DNA of 51,071 nt from assembly GCF_013141825.1 (NCBI RefSeq), contig NZ_RZNH01000038.1, forward strand, positions 1 through 51,071, read 5' to 3'. The notes under the pieces were generated by a model. It worked only from the letters and a program-made list of their open reading frames with translations. It did not search any database and had not been told where the DNA came from. This stretch comes from Marinifilum caeruleilacunae. Its GTDB lineage: Bacteria > Bacteroidota > Bacteroidia > Bacteroidales > Marinifilaceae. Shown in pieces: positions 27,609-37,447 of the stretch. How positions within the stretch are numbered: position 1 is the first letter of the stretch; the number at the start of each line of letters is the position of its first letter. Both the position numbers and the translations under genes were made by a program.

Positions 27609-28862
27609 TTATTTACTGAATGATTTGAAAATTACGGATGCATTGTGTCCGCCAAAACCAAAAGTATTACTCAAAGCAGCTCTGATTTCGCGCTTTTGAG
27701 CTTTGTGAAGTGTAAGGTTTAGTTTCTCATCGATTTCCGGATCCTGCTCCTTGTGATTGATGGTAGGAGGAACTGTTTGGTTGTTGATTGCTAAGATACT
27801 AGCAATTGCTTCAACAGATCCAGCAGCACCTAACAAGTGTCCTGTCATCGATTTTGTAGAACTAATGTTTAAATTATATGCATGCTCGCCGAAAACAGAT
27901 TGTACCGCCTTAGTCTCAGGAATATCACCAACTGGAGTTGATGTTCCGTGAACGTTAATATAGTCGACATCTTCTGGTTTCAAGTTTGCGTCATTCAAAG
28001 CCATTGTCATTGAGTTAATGGCTCCTCTACCTTCTGGGTGAGTTGCAGTAAGGTGATAAGCATCACCGGACATTCCTCCACCAACGACTTCAGCATAAAT
28101 TTTTGCTCCACGTGCCTTAGCGTGTTCGTATTCTTCAAGAATTAAACAGCCTGCTCCTTCACCCATAACGAAACCGTCACGAGATTTACAGAAAGGACGA
28201 GATGCAGTTGCATACTCTTCGTTGTTGGTAGACAATGCCTGCATTGAATTAAAACCACCTAATCCTGCTTCATTAACTGATGCTTCAGATCCACCCGTGA
28301 TAAAGATATCAGCTTTACCAAGACGGATGTAATTCATCGCATCAATAATAGCGTGTGAAGAGGAGGCGCATGCAGAAACTGTACCGTAGTTTGGTCCTTG
28401 GAATCCATACTTCATCGAAATATGGCCGGCAGCAATATCCGAAATCATCTTAGGAATGAAAAACGGAGAGAAACGAGGAGTTCCATCCCCGTTTGCATAT
28501 CCTTTAACTTCATCTAAGAAAGTTTTAATACCGCCGATACCAGAACCCCAGATTACTCCGGCTTTTGTTAAATCTTCCGACTCAAGATTTAAATCGCAAT
28601 CAGCCATAGCTTCTTTAACAGCTACTAGTGCATACTGAGTGTATAAATCCAGTTTGCGAACCTCTTTGCGATCGAAATGCTCTTTAGCATCGAAATTTTT
28701 AACCTCGCAGGCGAACTGAGTCTTGAATTTCGAAGCATCGAAATGAGTGATCATTCCGGCACCGCTTACTCCATTCTCCAAATTCTCCCAATATTCGGCA
28801 ATACTATTACCGATTGGGTTAATTGTTCCGAGCCCAGTTACTACTACTCTTCTAAATTCCAT
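27609..28862 (-). CDS. fabF: Beta-ketoacyl-ACP synthase II
   Basis: A 417-residue condensing enzyme that elongates fatty acyl chains on ACP. Catalytic Cys lies in GTVSACASSSHAI, and the two histidines in NVHGTSTPVGD and KSMTGHLLGAAGS. Start EFRRVVVTGLGTINPIG is canonical. The acyl carrier gene is 21 bases upstream, rnc three bases downstream; they should share a transcript. Length and motifs are normal. Confidence 0.97.
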   Translation of the reverse strand: MEFRRVVVTGLGTINPIGNSIAEYWENLENGVSGAGMITHFDASKFKTQFACEVKNFDAKEHFDRKEVRKLDLYTQYALVAVKEAMADCDLNLESEDLTKAGVIWGSGIGGIKTFLDEVKGYANGDGTPRFSPFFIPKMISDIAAGHISMKYGFQGPNYGTVSACASSSHAIIDAMNYIRLGKADIFITGGSEASVNEAGLGGFNSMQALSTNNEEYATASRPFCKSRDGFVMGEGAGCLILEEYEHAKARGAKIYAEVVGGGMSGDAYHLTATHPEGRGAINSMTMALNDANLKPEDVDYINVHGTSTPVGDIPETKAVQSVFGEHAYNLNISSTKSMTGHLLGAAGSVEAIASILAINNQTVPPTINHKEQDPEIDEKLNLTLHKAQKREIRAALSNTFGFGGHNASVIFKSFSK

Positions 28863-28883
28863 AAAAAAGGGTCTGGTTAATAA

Positions 28884-29120
28884 TTACTTAGCGTTTTCTT
28901 CGATGTAAGAAACAGCGTCACCTACTGTACCGATGTTTTCTGCTTGATCATCTGGAATAGCGATGTTAAATTCTTTCTCGAATTCCATGATTAGCTCAAC
29001 TGTATCCAATGAGTCAGCTCCTAGATCGTTAGTGAAGCTAGCTTCTGGAGTTACTTCAGTTTCGTCTACACCCAACTTATCAACAATGATAGCTTTTACT
29101 CTAGATGCAATATCAGACAT
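28884..29120 (-). CDS. acpP: Acyl carrier protein
   Basis: A 78-residue acidic helical carrier. Ser37 in [15 protein letters not shown] is the 4'-phosphopantetheine site. It carries growing chains to FabF and other fatty-acid enzymes. First gene of acpP-fabF-rnc, with a candidate promoter at 29171-29202. Confidence 0.98.
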   Translation of the reverse strand: MSDIASRVKAIIVDKLGVDETEVTPEASFTNDLGADSLDTVELIMEFEKEFNIAIPDDQAENIGTVGDAVSYIEENAK

Positions 29121-29170
29121 AACTTTAAAATTTAAATGATTAATATTAAACTAATTAATTTTCAACTGTG

Positions 29171-29202
29171 CAAAGAAATAAATTTACTTGAAATAATTCA
29201 AA
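29171..29202 (-). promoter_or_regulatory. Possible acpP promoter
   Basis: On the minus strand TTTG (29202-29199), a 20-base spacer and TTTCTTTG (29178-29171) approximate the -33/-7 boxes; the -7 has T for A at position two. It lies 51 bases before the ATG. Confidence 0.4.
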
Positions 29203-29281
29203 TCTTTTTCACAAAGTTGGGGACAAATGTAATTCTTTTTCCTTTTCCAGCGAAATTATTTTACATCCAATGCCTTTTATA

Positions 29282-29289
29282 TACCTTTG
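29282..29289 (+). promoter_or_regulatory. Possible purN -7 box
   Basis: TACCTTTG fits TAnnTTTG exactly and is 29 bases upstream of the purN ATG. The -33 TTTG is only weakly matched at about 29258. Confidence 0.4.
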
Positions 29290-29317
29290 GGTACACAAAA
29301 TAAACAACTAAACTACC

Positions 29318-29878
29318 ATGAATAGAATTGCCGTATTTGCTTCGGGATCAGGAACTAATGCTGAAAATATTGCCTTATATTTTAAAGAGAAAACAGATGT
29401 TGAGATTGTTTGTTTTCTTACAAATAATTCCGATGCTTATGTGATAAAAAGAGCTGAAAAATTGCAAATTCCTTCTTTTATTTTCTCAAAAAAGGACTTT
29501 AAGGAATCAAATATTGTGATTGATTACCTTAAAGAAATGAAAGTTGACTTTGTGGTGCTTGCCGGATTTTTATGGTTATTACCTGAAAATTTAATTCAAA
29601 TGTTCCCCAATCGTATTGTGAATATTCATCCTGCTTTATTGCCAAAATACGGAGGGAAAGGAATGTATGGAATGAATGTACACAAGGCTGTTGTTGCCAA
29701 CCAGGAGAAGGAATCGGGGATTACCATTCATATGGTAAGCGAAAAATACGATGAGGGCGAAATTGTTTTCCAGGCCAAATGTGCATTGGAAAGTTCGGAT
29801 ACTCCCGAAGATGTAGCTCAGAAAATTCACAAACTGGAATATGAGCACTTCCCTAAAGTAATAGAGCAACTACTTTAA
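29318..29878 (+). CDS. purN: Phosphoribosylglycinamide formyltransferase
   Basis: A 186-residue enzyme that transfers the formyl group from 10-formyl-tetrahydrofolate to GAR, the third step of purine synthesis. The formyltransferase fold is seen in AVFASGSGTNAENI, VVLAGFLWLLP, and the catalytic block NIHPALLPKYGGKGMYG with the later GITIHMVSEKYDEGEI. Asn, His and Asp of the active site are present. It stands as a single gene with its own terminator overlapping its stop codon. Confidence 0.95.
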   Translation: MNRIAVFASGSGTNAENIALYFKEKTDVEIVCFLTNNSDAYVIKRAEKLQIPSFIFSKKDFKESNIVIDYLKEMKVDFVVLAGFLWLLPENLIQMFPNRIVNIHPALLPKYGGKGMYGMNVHKAVVANQEKESGITIHMVSEKYDEGEIVFQAKCALESSDTPEDVAQKIHKLEYEHFPKVIEQLL

Positions 29879-29903
29879 AGTAATTGCTCCATTTTATTTT
29901 TTA
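29864..29903 (+). terminator. Terminator built into the end of purN
   Basis: GAGCAA-C-TACTTTAAAGTA-A-TTGCTC is a near-perfect dyad followed by CATTTTATTTTTT. It contains the last codons and the TAA stop of purN and lies between converging genes. Confidence 0.75.
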
Positions 29904-31211
29904 TTGAATTGCCAGATTGTTGGTAACTGAATCCTGTAGGAATTGTTCAGGAATATCATCGAATCCCTTTAATTCCAGCATCAATTTGTTTTTTAGTGTT
30001 TCAAATTGAGCCCTGTTTTCCTCTTTTACCGGTGCAACTGGTGGCGATTTCATTCTTAATGGATTAATTGGCGATCCATTTTTATGAACCCTAAAGTCAA
30101 GATGTGGACCGGTTGAAAGTCCTGATGAACCTACGTATCCAATGGTTTGGCCTTGTTTTACTCTTACTCCCGATTTCATTCCTTTTGCAAATCGTGATAA
30201 ATGCATGTAGGTGGTTGTGTAAACACTGTTGTGCTTGATTTTAAGGTAACGGCCACCACCATTTTTCTGGTATCCTTTTTTAATGATAAGACCATCGCCA
30301 ATGGTGTGAACAGGAGTTCCGGTTGGCGCTGCATAATCGATACCATGATGCGCCCTGTATCTTTTTAATACCGGGTGAAAACGTCGGTTCGAAAATCTTG
30401 AACTAATTCTGGAATAACGCAAAGGTGCTTTTAGAAATGCTTTTTGCAGACTTTTTCCTTCTTCATCGAAAAAGCCATCCTTTTCGCCTTCGCTAAAGGC
30501 AAATGCATAATTGTCCGATTTGTGGTGAATAAAATTTGCCGCAATTACTGTGATGTCATGAATGGGTTCATCATCTACGAACGCTTCTTCATAAATAATA
30601 TTGAATTCGTCGCCTTTCCCAATGCCAAAGAAATCGATGGTCCAGGCGTAAATTTCCGACAATTCGATAGACAAGACCGGATCGGCTTTGGCCTCAACCA
30701 TGGCATTCCACAGCGAGCTTTCTATGGTGCCTTTAATTTGCTTGCGTTTGTAAACGATTTCCTTTTCTCCTTTGTAAACATGAAGAGTATCGCGCAAATC
30801 GAATACGATATATTCTACAGGTGTATTTTCGTAAATGAAATACTCCGGTGTTTGTAAACTGTCTTTGGTAAAAAGTACCGAGTATTCGCGTCCCGATTTA
30901 ATTCTGCGAACATTGAATACTTTTTTTGCCTTTTTTGCGATTTTATCGATGGCAGCAAAAGAAACATCGTACTGTCTTAAAATGGTAGAGAGACTTTGGT
31001 TTCTTTTTACTTTGCTTTCTTCAACATCAAACTCATCAATTGGAAAGCCGTATTTCATATTAACAGGAACCAATTCGGTGGAATCAATTGCCTGGTGACT
31101 TTCCGATTTTACCTCTTCGGGAACATCAGACTTGAATTTTTTAAATAAGATTAGACCTGCTAATACGGCACCTGCAATAAGAAGTGTTTTATAGTTGAAG
31201 AACTTTTTCAT
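29901..31211 (-). CDS. Membrane-anchored M23-family peptidase
   Basis: A 436-residue protein; the ATG at 31211 is preferred because it puts the anchor helix (LLIAGAVLAGLILF) at the N terminus, whereas the upstream frame adds 18 charged residues. A periplasmic stretch with OapA/LysM-like features (residues about 60-240) leads to an M23 domain: HHGIDYAAP starting at residue 288 (HxxxD intact) and GPHLDFRV with His370 but Asp372 where most members have His. Such enzymes cut peptide cross-links of peptidoglycan. The His-to-Asp change may alter but need not abolish zinc binding. It converges on purN. Confidence 0.88.
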   Translation of the reverse strand: MKKFFNYKTLLIAGAVLAGLILFKKFKSDVPEEVKSESHQAIDSTELVPVNMKYGFPIDEFDVEESKVKRNQSLSTILRQYDVSFAAIDKIAKKAKKVFNVRRIKSGREYSVLFTKDSLQTPEYFIYENTPVEYIVFDLRDTLHVYKGEKEIVYKRKQIKGTIESSLWNAMVEAKADPVLSIELSEIYAWTIDFFGIGKGDEFNIIYEEAFVDDEPIHDITVIAANFIHHKSDNYAFAFSEGEKDGFFDEEGKSLQKAFLKAPLRYSRISSRFSNRRFHPVLKRYRAHHGIDYAAPTGTPVHTIGDGLIIKKGYQKNGGGRYLKIKHNSVYTTTYMHLSRFAKGMKSGVRVKQGQTIGYVGSSGLSTGPHLDFRVHKNGSPINPLRMKSPPVAPVKEENRAQFETLKNKLMLELKGFDDIPEQFLQDSVTNNLAIQ

Positions 31212-31327
31212 CTTGGCTTTTTTGAATTCGAGCCTAAAGGTATAACTATTTTTATAGTCATACAACTGAAAGAGGCGATCAATTCTACTATTTAAGCTTT
31301 TTTAATAATTAAAATTTAGGCTGATTG

Positions 31328-32194
31328 TTAAGATTTGATTTTATCAAAGCCTTGCCCGTAAACACCCATCACACTTCCAAGGGAAATAAATGCATCAGGA
31401 TCTACAAGTTTGATCATTTTTAAGATGGATTGCGAATCGCGCTTTTTAGCCAATACCATCAGAATTTTTACATCTTCCTTGCTGTATCCACCAGTTGCAT
31501 TAATAATGGTAAGGCCTTGATCCAAACCATGAATTACTTCTTTGCGAATCAATTCAGGTTTCTGGGTAAAAATAACAATCTGAACTGACTGCTTGCTTCC
31601 TTCAATAATCATGTCCACACAATATGCACTCACCCCCATGGTAACAAAACCATAAACTACCTGCTCTATCGATTGTTCCAAAAAGTAAGAAGAGGAGATA
31701 ATAATCACATCAATGGTGAGAAGCAACTGACCAGGACTGTAGTTTTTGTATTTGTTGATCATCATGGCCAGAATATCTGTTCCGCCTGTACTCCCACCAC
31801 GCGATAAAATCATTCCGGCACCTGCTCCAGCCATAATTCCACCAATAATGGCACACATAAACCGATCGGAAACTAAGGGTTCGGTAATAATAGACTGGAA
31901 CAACCAAAGGAAAAAAGAGATGACAGTAATGCCATACAGAGTTTTGATTCCAAAAGAGAAACCAAGAACACGCAAGGATACCAGCAAGAAAACCGTATTG
32001 ATTAAAAATACACTGTAACCTACCTTAATTCCCGTCACGAAATAAATCATGGTAGCAATACCACTTACTCCCGAACCTACAATCCCTGCCGGGATAATAA
32101 AACCGGTCCAGGCCAATGCACCAATTAGCAATCCTACCGTAATAATAAAATAGGTACGAATGTTTTCTGATAAACTGATTTTTTGATTCGCCAT
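31328..32194 (-). CDS. YitT-family membrane protein (copy 2)
   Basis: A 288-residue protein; the ATG at 32194 is chosen because the longer frame would overlap the gene upstream by 38 bases. Hydrophobic helices at the N-terminal 190 residues (IIPAGIVGSGVSGIATMIYF, GGIMAGAGAGMILSRGGSTGGTD) and a cytoplasmic DUF2179-type C-terminal domain (KREDVKILMVLAKKRDSQSI-like segment, DPDAFISLGSVMGVYGQGF). The family is of unknown function, sometimes suggested to be a transporter. It follows a paralog by ten bases; the two are a tandem pair of about 50 percent visible similarity. Confidence 0.88.
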   Translation of the reverse strand: MANQKISLSENIRTYFIITVGLLIGALAWTGFIIPAGIVGSGVSGIATMIYFVTGIKVGYSVFLINTVFLLVSLRVLGFSFGIKTLYGITVISFFLWLFQSIITEPLVSDRFMCAIIGGIMAGAGAGMILSRGGSTGGTDILAMMINKYKNYSPGQLLLTIDVIIISSSYFLEQSIEQVVYGFVTMGVSAYCVDMIIEGSKQSVQIVIFTQKPELIRKEVIHGLDQGLTIINATGGYSKEDVKILMVLAKKRDSQSILKMIKLVDPDAFISLGSVMGVYGQGFDKIKS

Positions 32195-32204
32195 TTTCTC
32201 TGTT

Positions 32205-33065
32205 TTACGCTCTAATTTCTTCAAAACCCAATCCGTAAACACCCATTACACTTCCCATGGAGATAAATGCTTTCGGATCTACTTCTTTAATTACCTTGAA
32301 TACATGCTGTGTTTCATGTTTTCGAACAACAATCATCAACATTTTGGTTTCTTCGCGGGTATACCAACCAGTGGTATGTACCATGGTAAGTCCGCGACCG
32401 GTTACTTCGCTCAATTTCTCAGCAACATCTTCATGTTGTTGGGATATGATAAAAAGTTGAGCCGATTGCTTTGAACCGGAAATCATCATGTCGATGGTAT
32501 AAGCAGCAATTGCCATTTCAACATACCCATAAACGATGGTTGAAATGTCTTTAAATATAAAATACGACGATGCAATAATGAAAATATCGATGTAAAGAAT
32601 AATTCTACCCGGGCCAACGTTTTTGTATTTGTTGATCATCATGGCAACAATATCCGTACCTCCTGTACTTCCACCTTGCGTGATCGTGATGCCAACACCA
32701 ACACCAGCCAGAATACCACCAATGATACTGGCCATAAATTTATCGTCGACTAAAGGCTCGGTAATCCAACGTTGCTGTAATGCTAAGAGAACCGAGCCTA
32801 CAACAATGGCAAATATGGTTTTGATTCCAAACCTACTTCCCAAAATACGGAGTGCAATTAATATCAAAACCGAATTAATGGCAAAAAATGAATAACCTAC
32901 AGGGATTGCTTTTCCTGTGGCATAATAAATAATGGTACCAATACCTCCAACGCCTCCTGCTACAATCTCAGAAGGAATAAGAAAAGCTGTCCATCCAAAG
33001 CTGTAGATGAACAATCCCAAAGTAATAATCGCGTACGATTTTATTTCAGAAATTGATATTTTCAT
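32205..33065 (-). CDS. YitT-family membrane protein (copy 1)
   Basis: A 286-residue protein; the ATG at 33065 (MKISISEIKSYAIITLGLFI) replaces a longer frame with no hydrophobic lead. Same architecture as the next gene: six or so helices with the GGSTGGTDIVAMMINKYKN motif, then the soluble C-terminal domain ending DPKAFISMGSVMGVYGLGFE. The pair probably arose by tandem duplication and may form a heteromer (inference). A terminator separates it from leuS upstream. Confidence 0.88.
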   Translation of the reverse strand: MKISISEIKSYAIITLGLFIYSFGWTAFLIPSEIVAGGVGGIGTIIYYATGKAIPVGYSFFAINSVLILIALRILGSRFGIKTIFAIVVGSVLLALQQRWITEPLVDDKFMASIIGGILAGVGVGITITQGGSTGGTDIVAMMINKYKNVGPGRIILYIDIFIIASSYFIFKDISTIVYGYVEMAIAAYTIDMMISGSKQSAQLFIISQQHEDVAEKLSEVTGRGLTMVHTTGWYTREETKMLMIVVRKHETQHVFKVIKEVDPKAFISMGSVMGVYGLGFEEIRA

Positions 33066-33089
33066 TGATGTGTTAGTGTTTAGATGTAA

Positions 33090-33130
33090 GAAAAAAGGCC
33101 TCATTTTACCAAGAAAACGAAGCCTTTTGT
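33090..33130 (-). terminator. Terminator after leuS
   Basis: On the minus strand AAAAGGC pairs with GCCTTTT and the arms extend inward (TC/GA, TTTT/AAAA), with a T run after it. It lies between the leuS stop at 33156 and the first YitT gene. Confidence 0.75.
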
Positions 33131-33155
33131 GTTATTTAAACTATTTGTTTTCTGC

Positions 33156-35915
33156 TTATACTACTATGTTGATGATCTTTTTAGGAACAATAATCACTTT
33201 CTTAGGTGTTTTCCCATCAATCCATTTTTGAGCTTGTTCACAATTTAGAACTTCCTGTTCAATCTCATCCTTACTCATACTTAATGATAACTCTAACTTA
33301 AACCTCATTTTACCATTAAATGATACTGGGTATGAATGTGTGTCTTCTGCTACAAAACTTTCATTAAACTCAGGAAAACTTGCTTTGGTAATACTCTCGC
33401 TATTTCCACACAGACTCCAAAGTTCTTCAGAAATGTGAGGAGCGAAAGGAGCCAATAGTTTCAGAAAGTCTTCCAATACCGACTTGTTGTTACACTTTAA
33501 GCTGCTTAATTCGTTCACACAAATCATGAAAGCCGAAATGGATGTGTTGAAAGAGAATCTCTCAATATCATCCTGGATTTTCTTAATGGTTTTGTGAAGC
33601 ACTTTCAATTCATCTTTGCTTGCATCTGCTTCAGAAACTTCGAATGTTTCACCATTGTGGAACAATCTCCATAATTTCTTCAGGAATTTGTGTACACCAT
33701 CGATACCATTTGTATCCCAAGGCTTGTGAGCTTCCAATGGTCCAAGGAACATTTCGTACAAACGAAGTGTATCAGCACCATATTCTTCTACAATTACATC
33801 AGGATTCACAACGTTGAACATCGACTTCGACATTTTTTCAACGGCCCATCCGCAAATGTATTTGTCATCTTCAAGAATGAATTCTGCATCCTTAAATTCA
33901 GGTCTCCATGCCTTGAAAGCTTCTGTATCCAATACGTCGTTTTTCACGATGTTTACATCTACGTGAATTGCTGTTGTATCGTACTCTTTTCTTAAACCGT
34001 AAGAAACAAATTTATTGCTGTTCTTTACCCTGTATACAAAGTTCGAACGACCTTGAATCATTCCCTGGTTAATCAACTTCTTGAATGGCTCATCCTTACA
34101 TACTTCGTTGATATCGAACAAGAATTTGTTCCAAAAACGAGAGTAGATCAAGTGACCCGTCGCATGTTCGGTACCACCAATATACAAGTCAACATCCTGC
34201 CAGTATTCGTTTGCTTCTTTCGATACCAATGCATTGTTGTTGCGTGGATCCATATAGCGTAGGTAATAAGCCGATGATCCGGCAAAACCTGGCATGGTGT
34301 TCAATTCAATTTGGTGACCTTCTGCTGTGGTCCAGTCTTTAGCACGTCCCAAAGGTGGTTCTCCACTTTCGGTTGGTAAATATTTATCGATTTCTGGCAA
34401 TTCCAAAGGCAAGTGATCCATCTCCATCATGTATGGCATGTTCTCTTTGAAATAAACTGGGAATGGTTCTCCCCAATAGCGCTGACGAGAGAAGATTGCA
34501 TCTCTCAATCGATAGTTGATTTTTTTCTTTCCTAAGCCTCTTGCTTCAACCTCTTCGTTGGCTTTTACAATGGCATCTTTCACATCTAATCCGTTTAGGA
34601 AATCCGAGTTCATCGATTTTCCTTCTTTGGCATCGTATGATTCCTCAGAAATATCGCCACCAGAAACCACCTGGATAATTGGCAATTCGAAATGCTTCGC
34701 AAATGCATAGTCGCGGCTATCGTGAGCTGGTACGGCCATAATTGCACCAGTTCCATATCCTGCCAATACATAATCGCTTACCCAGATTGGAATTTCTTCT
34801 CCTGTGAAAGGGTGAACTGCATAAGCTCCCGTGAATTCACCACTAACGGTTTTCACATCGGCCAAACGTTCTCTTTCAGTTCTTTTCTTGGTAGCTTCGA
34901 TGTAAGCATCTACTTTTTCTCTGCACTCCGGGGTGGTTAAGGTATCCACCAATTCACTTTCCGGTGCCAATACCATGAAGGTAACACCGAAAATGGTATC
35001 AGGACGTGTGGTGAAGATTTCCATCTTGATGTCTGAATCTTTCACGCCGAAGTTTACTTCAGCACCGACAGAACGACCAATCCAGTTTTTCTGAATTTCT
35101 TTTAATGAATCGGTCCATTCCAAATTGTCAAGACCATCCAATAATCTTTTTGCATAAGCAGATACACGAAGAGACCACTGACGCATTTTCTTTTGAACAA
35201 CAGGGTGACCTCCACGTTCAGAGAATCCATCTTTTACCTCGTCGTTGGCCAACACGGTTCCCAATTCAGGACACCAGTTTACCATGGTATCGGCCAAATA
35301 AGCCAATCGATAGTTCAAAAGAATTTCCTGTTGTGCTGTATTCGATAAAGCTTTCCATTCTTCTGCAGTGAAAATTTCAGTTTCTGAGCAAGCTGCATTT
35401 ACGTTTGCATTTCCTTCAGCCTCGAATTTTTCTACCAATGCCGAAATTGATTCAGCTTTTTCTGTTTCGTTATTGAAATAGTGGTTGAACATTTGAATGA
35501 ATGCCCACTGTGTCCACTTGTAATATTCAGGGTCGCAAGTGCGAACTTCTCTGTCCCAATCGTAAGAGAATCCAATTTTATCTAATTGCTCTCTGTATCG
35601 TGTAATGTTTTGCTCAGTTGTAATCGCAGGATGCTGCCCGGTCTGAATCGCATACTGCTCAGCCGGCAAACCATATGCATCATATCCCATTGGGTGGAGT
35701 ACATTAAAGCCTTTGAGGGTTTTGTAACGGGAATAGATATCAGATGCGATGTATCCGAGTGGGTGACCAACATGTAATCCCGCTCCTGATGGGTATGGGA
35801 ACATATCAAGCACATAAAATTTTGGCTTGTCTGCATCGACATCCACCTTATAGGTTTTATTGTCGTTCCAGTACTTCTGCCATTTTTGTTCTATTTCTTT
35901 AAATGTGTACTCCAT
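33156..35915 (-). CDS. leuS: Leucyl-tRNA synthetase
   Basis: A 919-residue class I aminoacyl-tRNA synthetase. The HIGH-type motif is HVGHPLGY, the KMSKS motif is intact in [14 protein letters not shown], and the connective editing domain ([37 protein letters not shown]) is present. Full length, with anticodon-binding and C-terminal domains ending [17 protein letters not shown]. It is a lone gene bounded by a terminator; no leader peptide or T-box-like structure is visible upstream. Confidence 0.98.
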   Translation of the reverse strand: MEYTFKEIEQKWQKYWNDNKTYKVDVDADKPKFYVLDMFPYPSGAGLHVGHPLGYIASDIYSRYKTLKGFNVLHPMGYDAYGLPAEQYAIQTGQHPAITTEQNITRYREQLDKIGFSYDWDREVRTCDPEYYKWTQWAFIQMFNHYFNNETEKAESISALVEKFEAEGNANVNAACSETEIFTAEEWKALSNTAQQEILLNYRLAYLADTMVNWCPELGTVLANDEVKDGFSERGGHPVVQKKMRQWSLRVSAYAKRLLDGLDNLEWTDSLKEIQKNWIGRSVGAEVNFGVKDSDIKMEIFTTRPDTIFGVTFMVLAPESELVDTLTTPECREKVDAYIEATKKRTERERLADVKTVSGEFTGAYAVHPFTGEEIPIWVSDYVLAGYGTGAIMAVPAHDSRDYAFAKHFELPIIQVVSGGDISEESYDAKEGKSMNSDFLNGLDVKDAIVKANEEVEARGLGKKKINYRLRDAIFSRQRYWGEPFPVYFKENMPYMMEMDHLPLELPEIDKYLPTESGEPPLGRAKDWTTAEGHQIELNTMPGFAGSSAYYLRYMDPRNNNALVSKEANEYWQDVDLYIGGTEHATGHLIYSRFWNKFLFDINEVCKDEPFKKLINQGMIQGRSNFVYRVKNSNKFVSYGLRKEYDTTAIHVDVNIVKNDVLDTEAFKAWRPEFKDAEFILEDDKYICGWAVEKMSKSMFNVVNPDVIVEEYGADTLRLYEMFLGPLEAHKPWDTNGIDGVHKFLKKLWRLFHNGETFEVSEADASKDELKVLHKTIKKIQDDIERFSFNTSISAFMICVNELSSLKCNNKSVLEDFLKLLAPFAPHISEELWSLCGNSESITKASFPEFNESFVAEDTHSYPVSFNGKMRFKLELSLSMSKDEIEQEVLNCEQAQKWIDGKTPKKVIIVPKKIINIVV

Positions 35916-36127
35916 TGTAATATTTTAATAAAATATGATTACCTCAATGTATTTAGTCCGCAAAATTAGTAAAAGTTTAGAAATAAAAGCGGTGTTTTTG
36001 AGTGAACTCAGATTATTATTAAAAATTGGTTAGTAGTACATTAGGAGAGTTCGTGAAAATCAATTTTATATTGTGCAATGGAGTAGGAATGGAGAACAAA
36101 ATAATTTTTTAAATTTGTGCTCATAAT

Positions 36128-36201
36128 GGTCCCGTAGTTCAGCTGAATAGAACGTCAGATTCCGGTTCTGAAGGTCGTGGGTTTGAATCCCGCCGGGATC
36201 A
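36128..36201 (+). tRNA. tRNA-Arg (anticodon CCG)
   Basis: A 74-base cloverleaf: acceptor GGTCCCG pairs with CGGGATC, anticodon stem TCAGA/TCTGA around loop TTCCGGT gives anticodon CCG, and the T loop is GTTTGAATCC. Discriminator base A at 36201. It reads the Arg codon CGG. CCA is not encoded. A terminator follows three bases later. Confidence 0.92.
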
Positions 36202-36203
36202 CT

Positions 36204-36236
36204 AAAGGTCTGGAAGTTATTCCGGGCCTTTTTTGT
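36204..36236 (+). terminator. Terminator after tRNA-Arg
   Basis: AAAGG-CTGGAA on one arm and TTCCGGGCCTT on the other form a stem with small mismatches, followed by six T. Confidence 0.75.
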
Positions 36237-36249
36237 TTAAAGTCGAATC

Positions 36250-36284
36250 GTCTAAAGGTCTAAAGGTCTAAAAGTCTAAAGGTC
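36250..36284. repeat. GTCTAAAG octamer tandem repeat
   Basis: Four copies of GTCTAAAG (one ends AAAA) lie in tandem and a fifth begins with GTC. No gene is near; the array sits between the tRNA terminator and the terminator of the ExbD operon. Confidence 0.85.
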
Positions 36285-36300
36285 GGCGAATAAAGGCATA

Positions 36301-36332
36301 AAAAAAAAGGAGCCCTAAAGGACTCCTTTTTA
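36301..36332 (-). terminator. Terminator of the ExbB-ExbD operon
   Basis: Reading the minus strand, AAAAGGAG and CTCCTTTT form a stem with a short CTTTAGGG-type loop, and a T run follows. It lies 20 bases past the last ExbD stop. Confidence 0.8.
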
Positions 36333-36351
36333 TATCTTAAGCTCGAAAATT

Positions 36352-36825
36352 TTAGTTTTCTTCTGCGCCTTGTAATGCTGAGTAGTTCAGCTTCAAAGCA
36401 CTTGCTTTTCTTAGCTCTTGTTTAATGTCAACAATGATACCCATTTTAGTGTATCTGTCAACTTTAAGAGAAGTTGTCAACTTGTTACGTAACTCTTCTT
36501 TTCTTGCTTCTCTTTCCGAAGCAATGAATTGTTGAATATCGTCAACAGTTGCAAACTGATCGTTTAGCTGGATTCTTGATTCAGAACCAAAAGTTTTTTG
36601 GAACTTTCTCAAAGGAACACCAACGTGAATGTTACTTACCAAGTCTTTTTTCTCCAACTTAGTTAGCTCCTTCGCTTGCGGCTGTACATAGCTTACGTTC
36701 AATTCTACATCACGCATGGTAGTTGATACCATGAAGAAGAATAGAAGCATAAATACAATATCAGGAAGGGATGCCGTTGAAATTGCAGGAAGTTCTTTCC
36801 CACCGTCTTTTCTAAATTTTGACAT
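36352..36825 (-). CDS. ExbD/TolR-family energy-transducing protein (second)
   Basis: A 157-residue inner-membrane protein with one helix near the N terminus (SLPDIVFMLLFFFMVSTTMRD) carrying the conserved transmembrane Asp that takes part in proton flow. A periplasmic domain of about 110 residues follows, ending ALKLNYSALQGAEEN. It overlaps the first ExbD by one base and is the last gene of the operon; a terminator follows. Confidence 0.92.
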   Translation of the reverse strand: MSKFRKDGGKELPAISTASLPDIVFMLLFFFMVSTTMRDVELNVSYVQPQAKELTKLEKKDLVSNIHVGVPLRKFQKTFGSESRIQLNDQFATVDDIQQFIASEREARKEELRNKLTTSLKVDRYTKMGIIVDIKQELRKASALKLNYSALQGAEEN

Positions 36826-37403
36826 TATCTTTTCCCTCCTACGTTTTTAGGTTCAGCCTCAGAAATCGCCATAGGAACATATTTCTTCACAGCATCTTGT
36901 TGATCATCATCCAACTCGCTGTATTTCTTGCTCCATTTTTGCATTGCTTTTTCGTCTTTCAATTCACGAGCAGCAATTGCAAGCTCATCCTGAACTCTAA
37001 TATACATTTCGTAACTCGTACCGCGGTCGTTCTGCAATGAAACCAAACCTTTCGAAACAGGAACATCTCCAAAATAAGGAACTGTTTTAATTTGTTTCTC
37101 AGGAAGATTTTCATCGTTGTTTGGATTCAAGATAAACTCTTTGGTTTTTTCACGCAATTGTGAAATATCAAGTAGTTCACCATTCACCAACAACTCGTCG
37201 TTACGGTTCACCAATATCGCTAAAACATTACGTTTCTTAACCTTAACATCATCCTCAACTTGATCTTTTTCTGGGATAGGAGGTAACTTTTTATAGATAC
37301 CAGTATCCACATCCATCGTAGTTGATACTAGGAAGAAAATAAGCAACAAGAATGCAATATCGGCCATCGAACTTGAGTTAATCTCTGGTGTTTTTCTTGC
37401 CAT
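36825..37403 (-). CDS. ExbD/TolR-family energy-transducing protein (first)
   Basis: A 192-residue homologue with the helix MADIAFLLLIFFLVSTTMDV and its Asp. The periplasmic part is about 35 residues longer than that of its partner, with an extra mixed charged stretch and a Lys-rich end. ExbD and ExbB form the proton-driven motor that powers TonB and similar systems; two different ExbD subunits suggest a hetero-oligomer. It lies 44 bases after an unknown membrane protein. Confidence 0.92.
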   Translation of the reverse strand: MARKTPEINSSSMADIAFLLLIFFLVSTTMDVDTGIYKKLPPIPEKDQVEDDVKVKKRNVLAILVNRNDELLVNGELLDISQLREKTKEFILNPNNDENLPEKQIKTVPYFGDVPVSKGLVSLQNDRGTSYEMYIRVQDELAIAARELKDEKAMQKWSKKYSELDDDQQDAVKKYVPMAISEAEPKNVGGKR

Positions 37404-37447
37404 AATAAAGGTATTGCGATCCGAATCCGTAAATCCGGATCATATTC

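Noticed and set aside
35916-36127. A second tRNA or leader regulating leuS
   Set aside because: No cloverleaf other than tRNA-Arg at 36128 and no T-box elements are seen.
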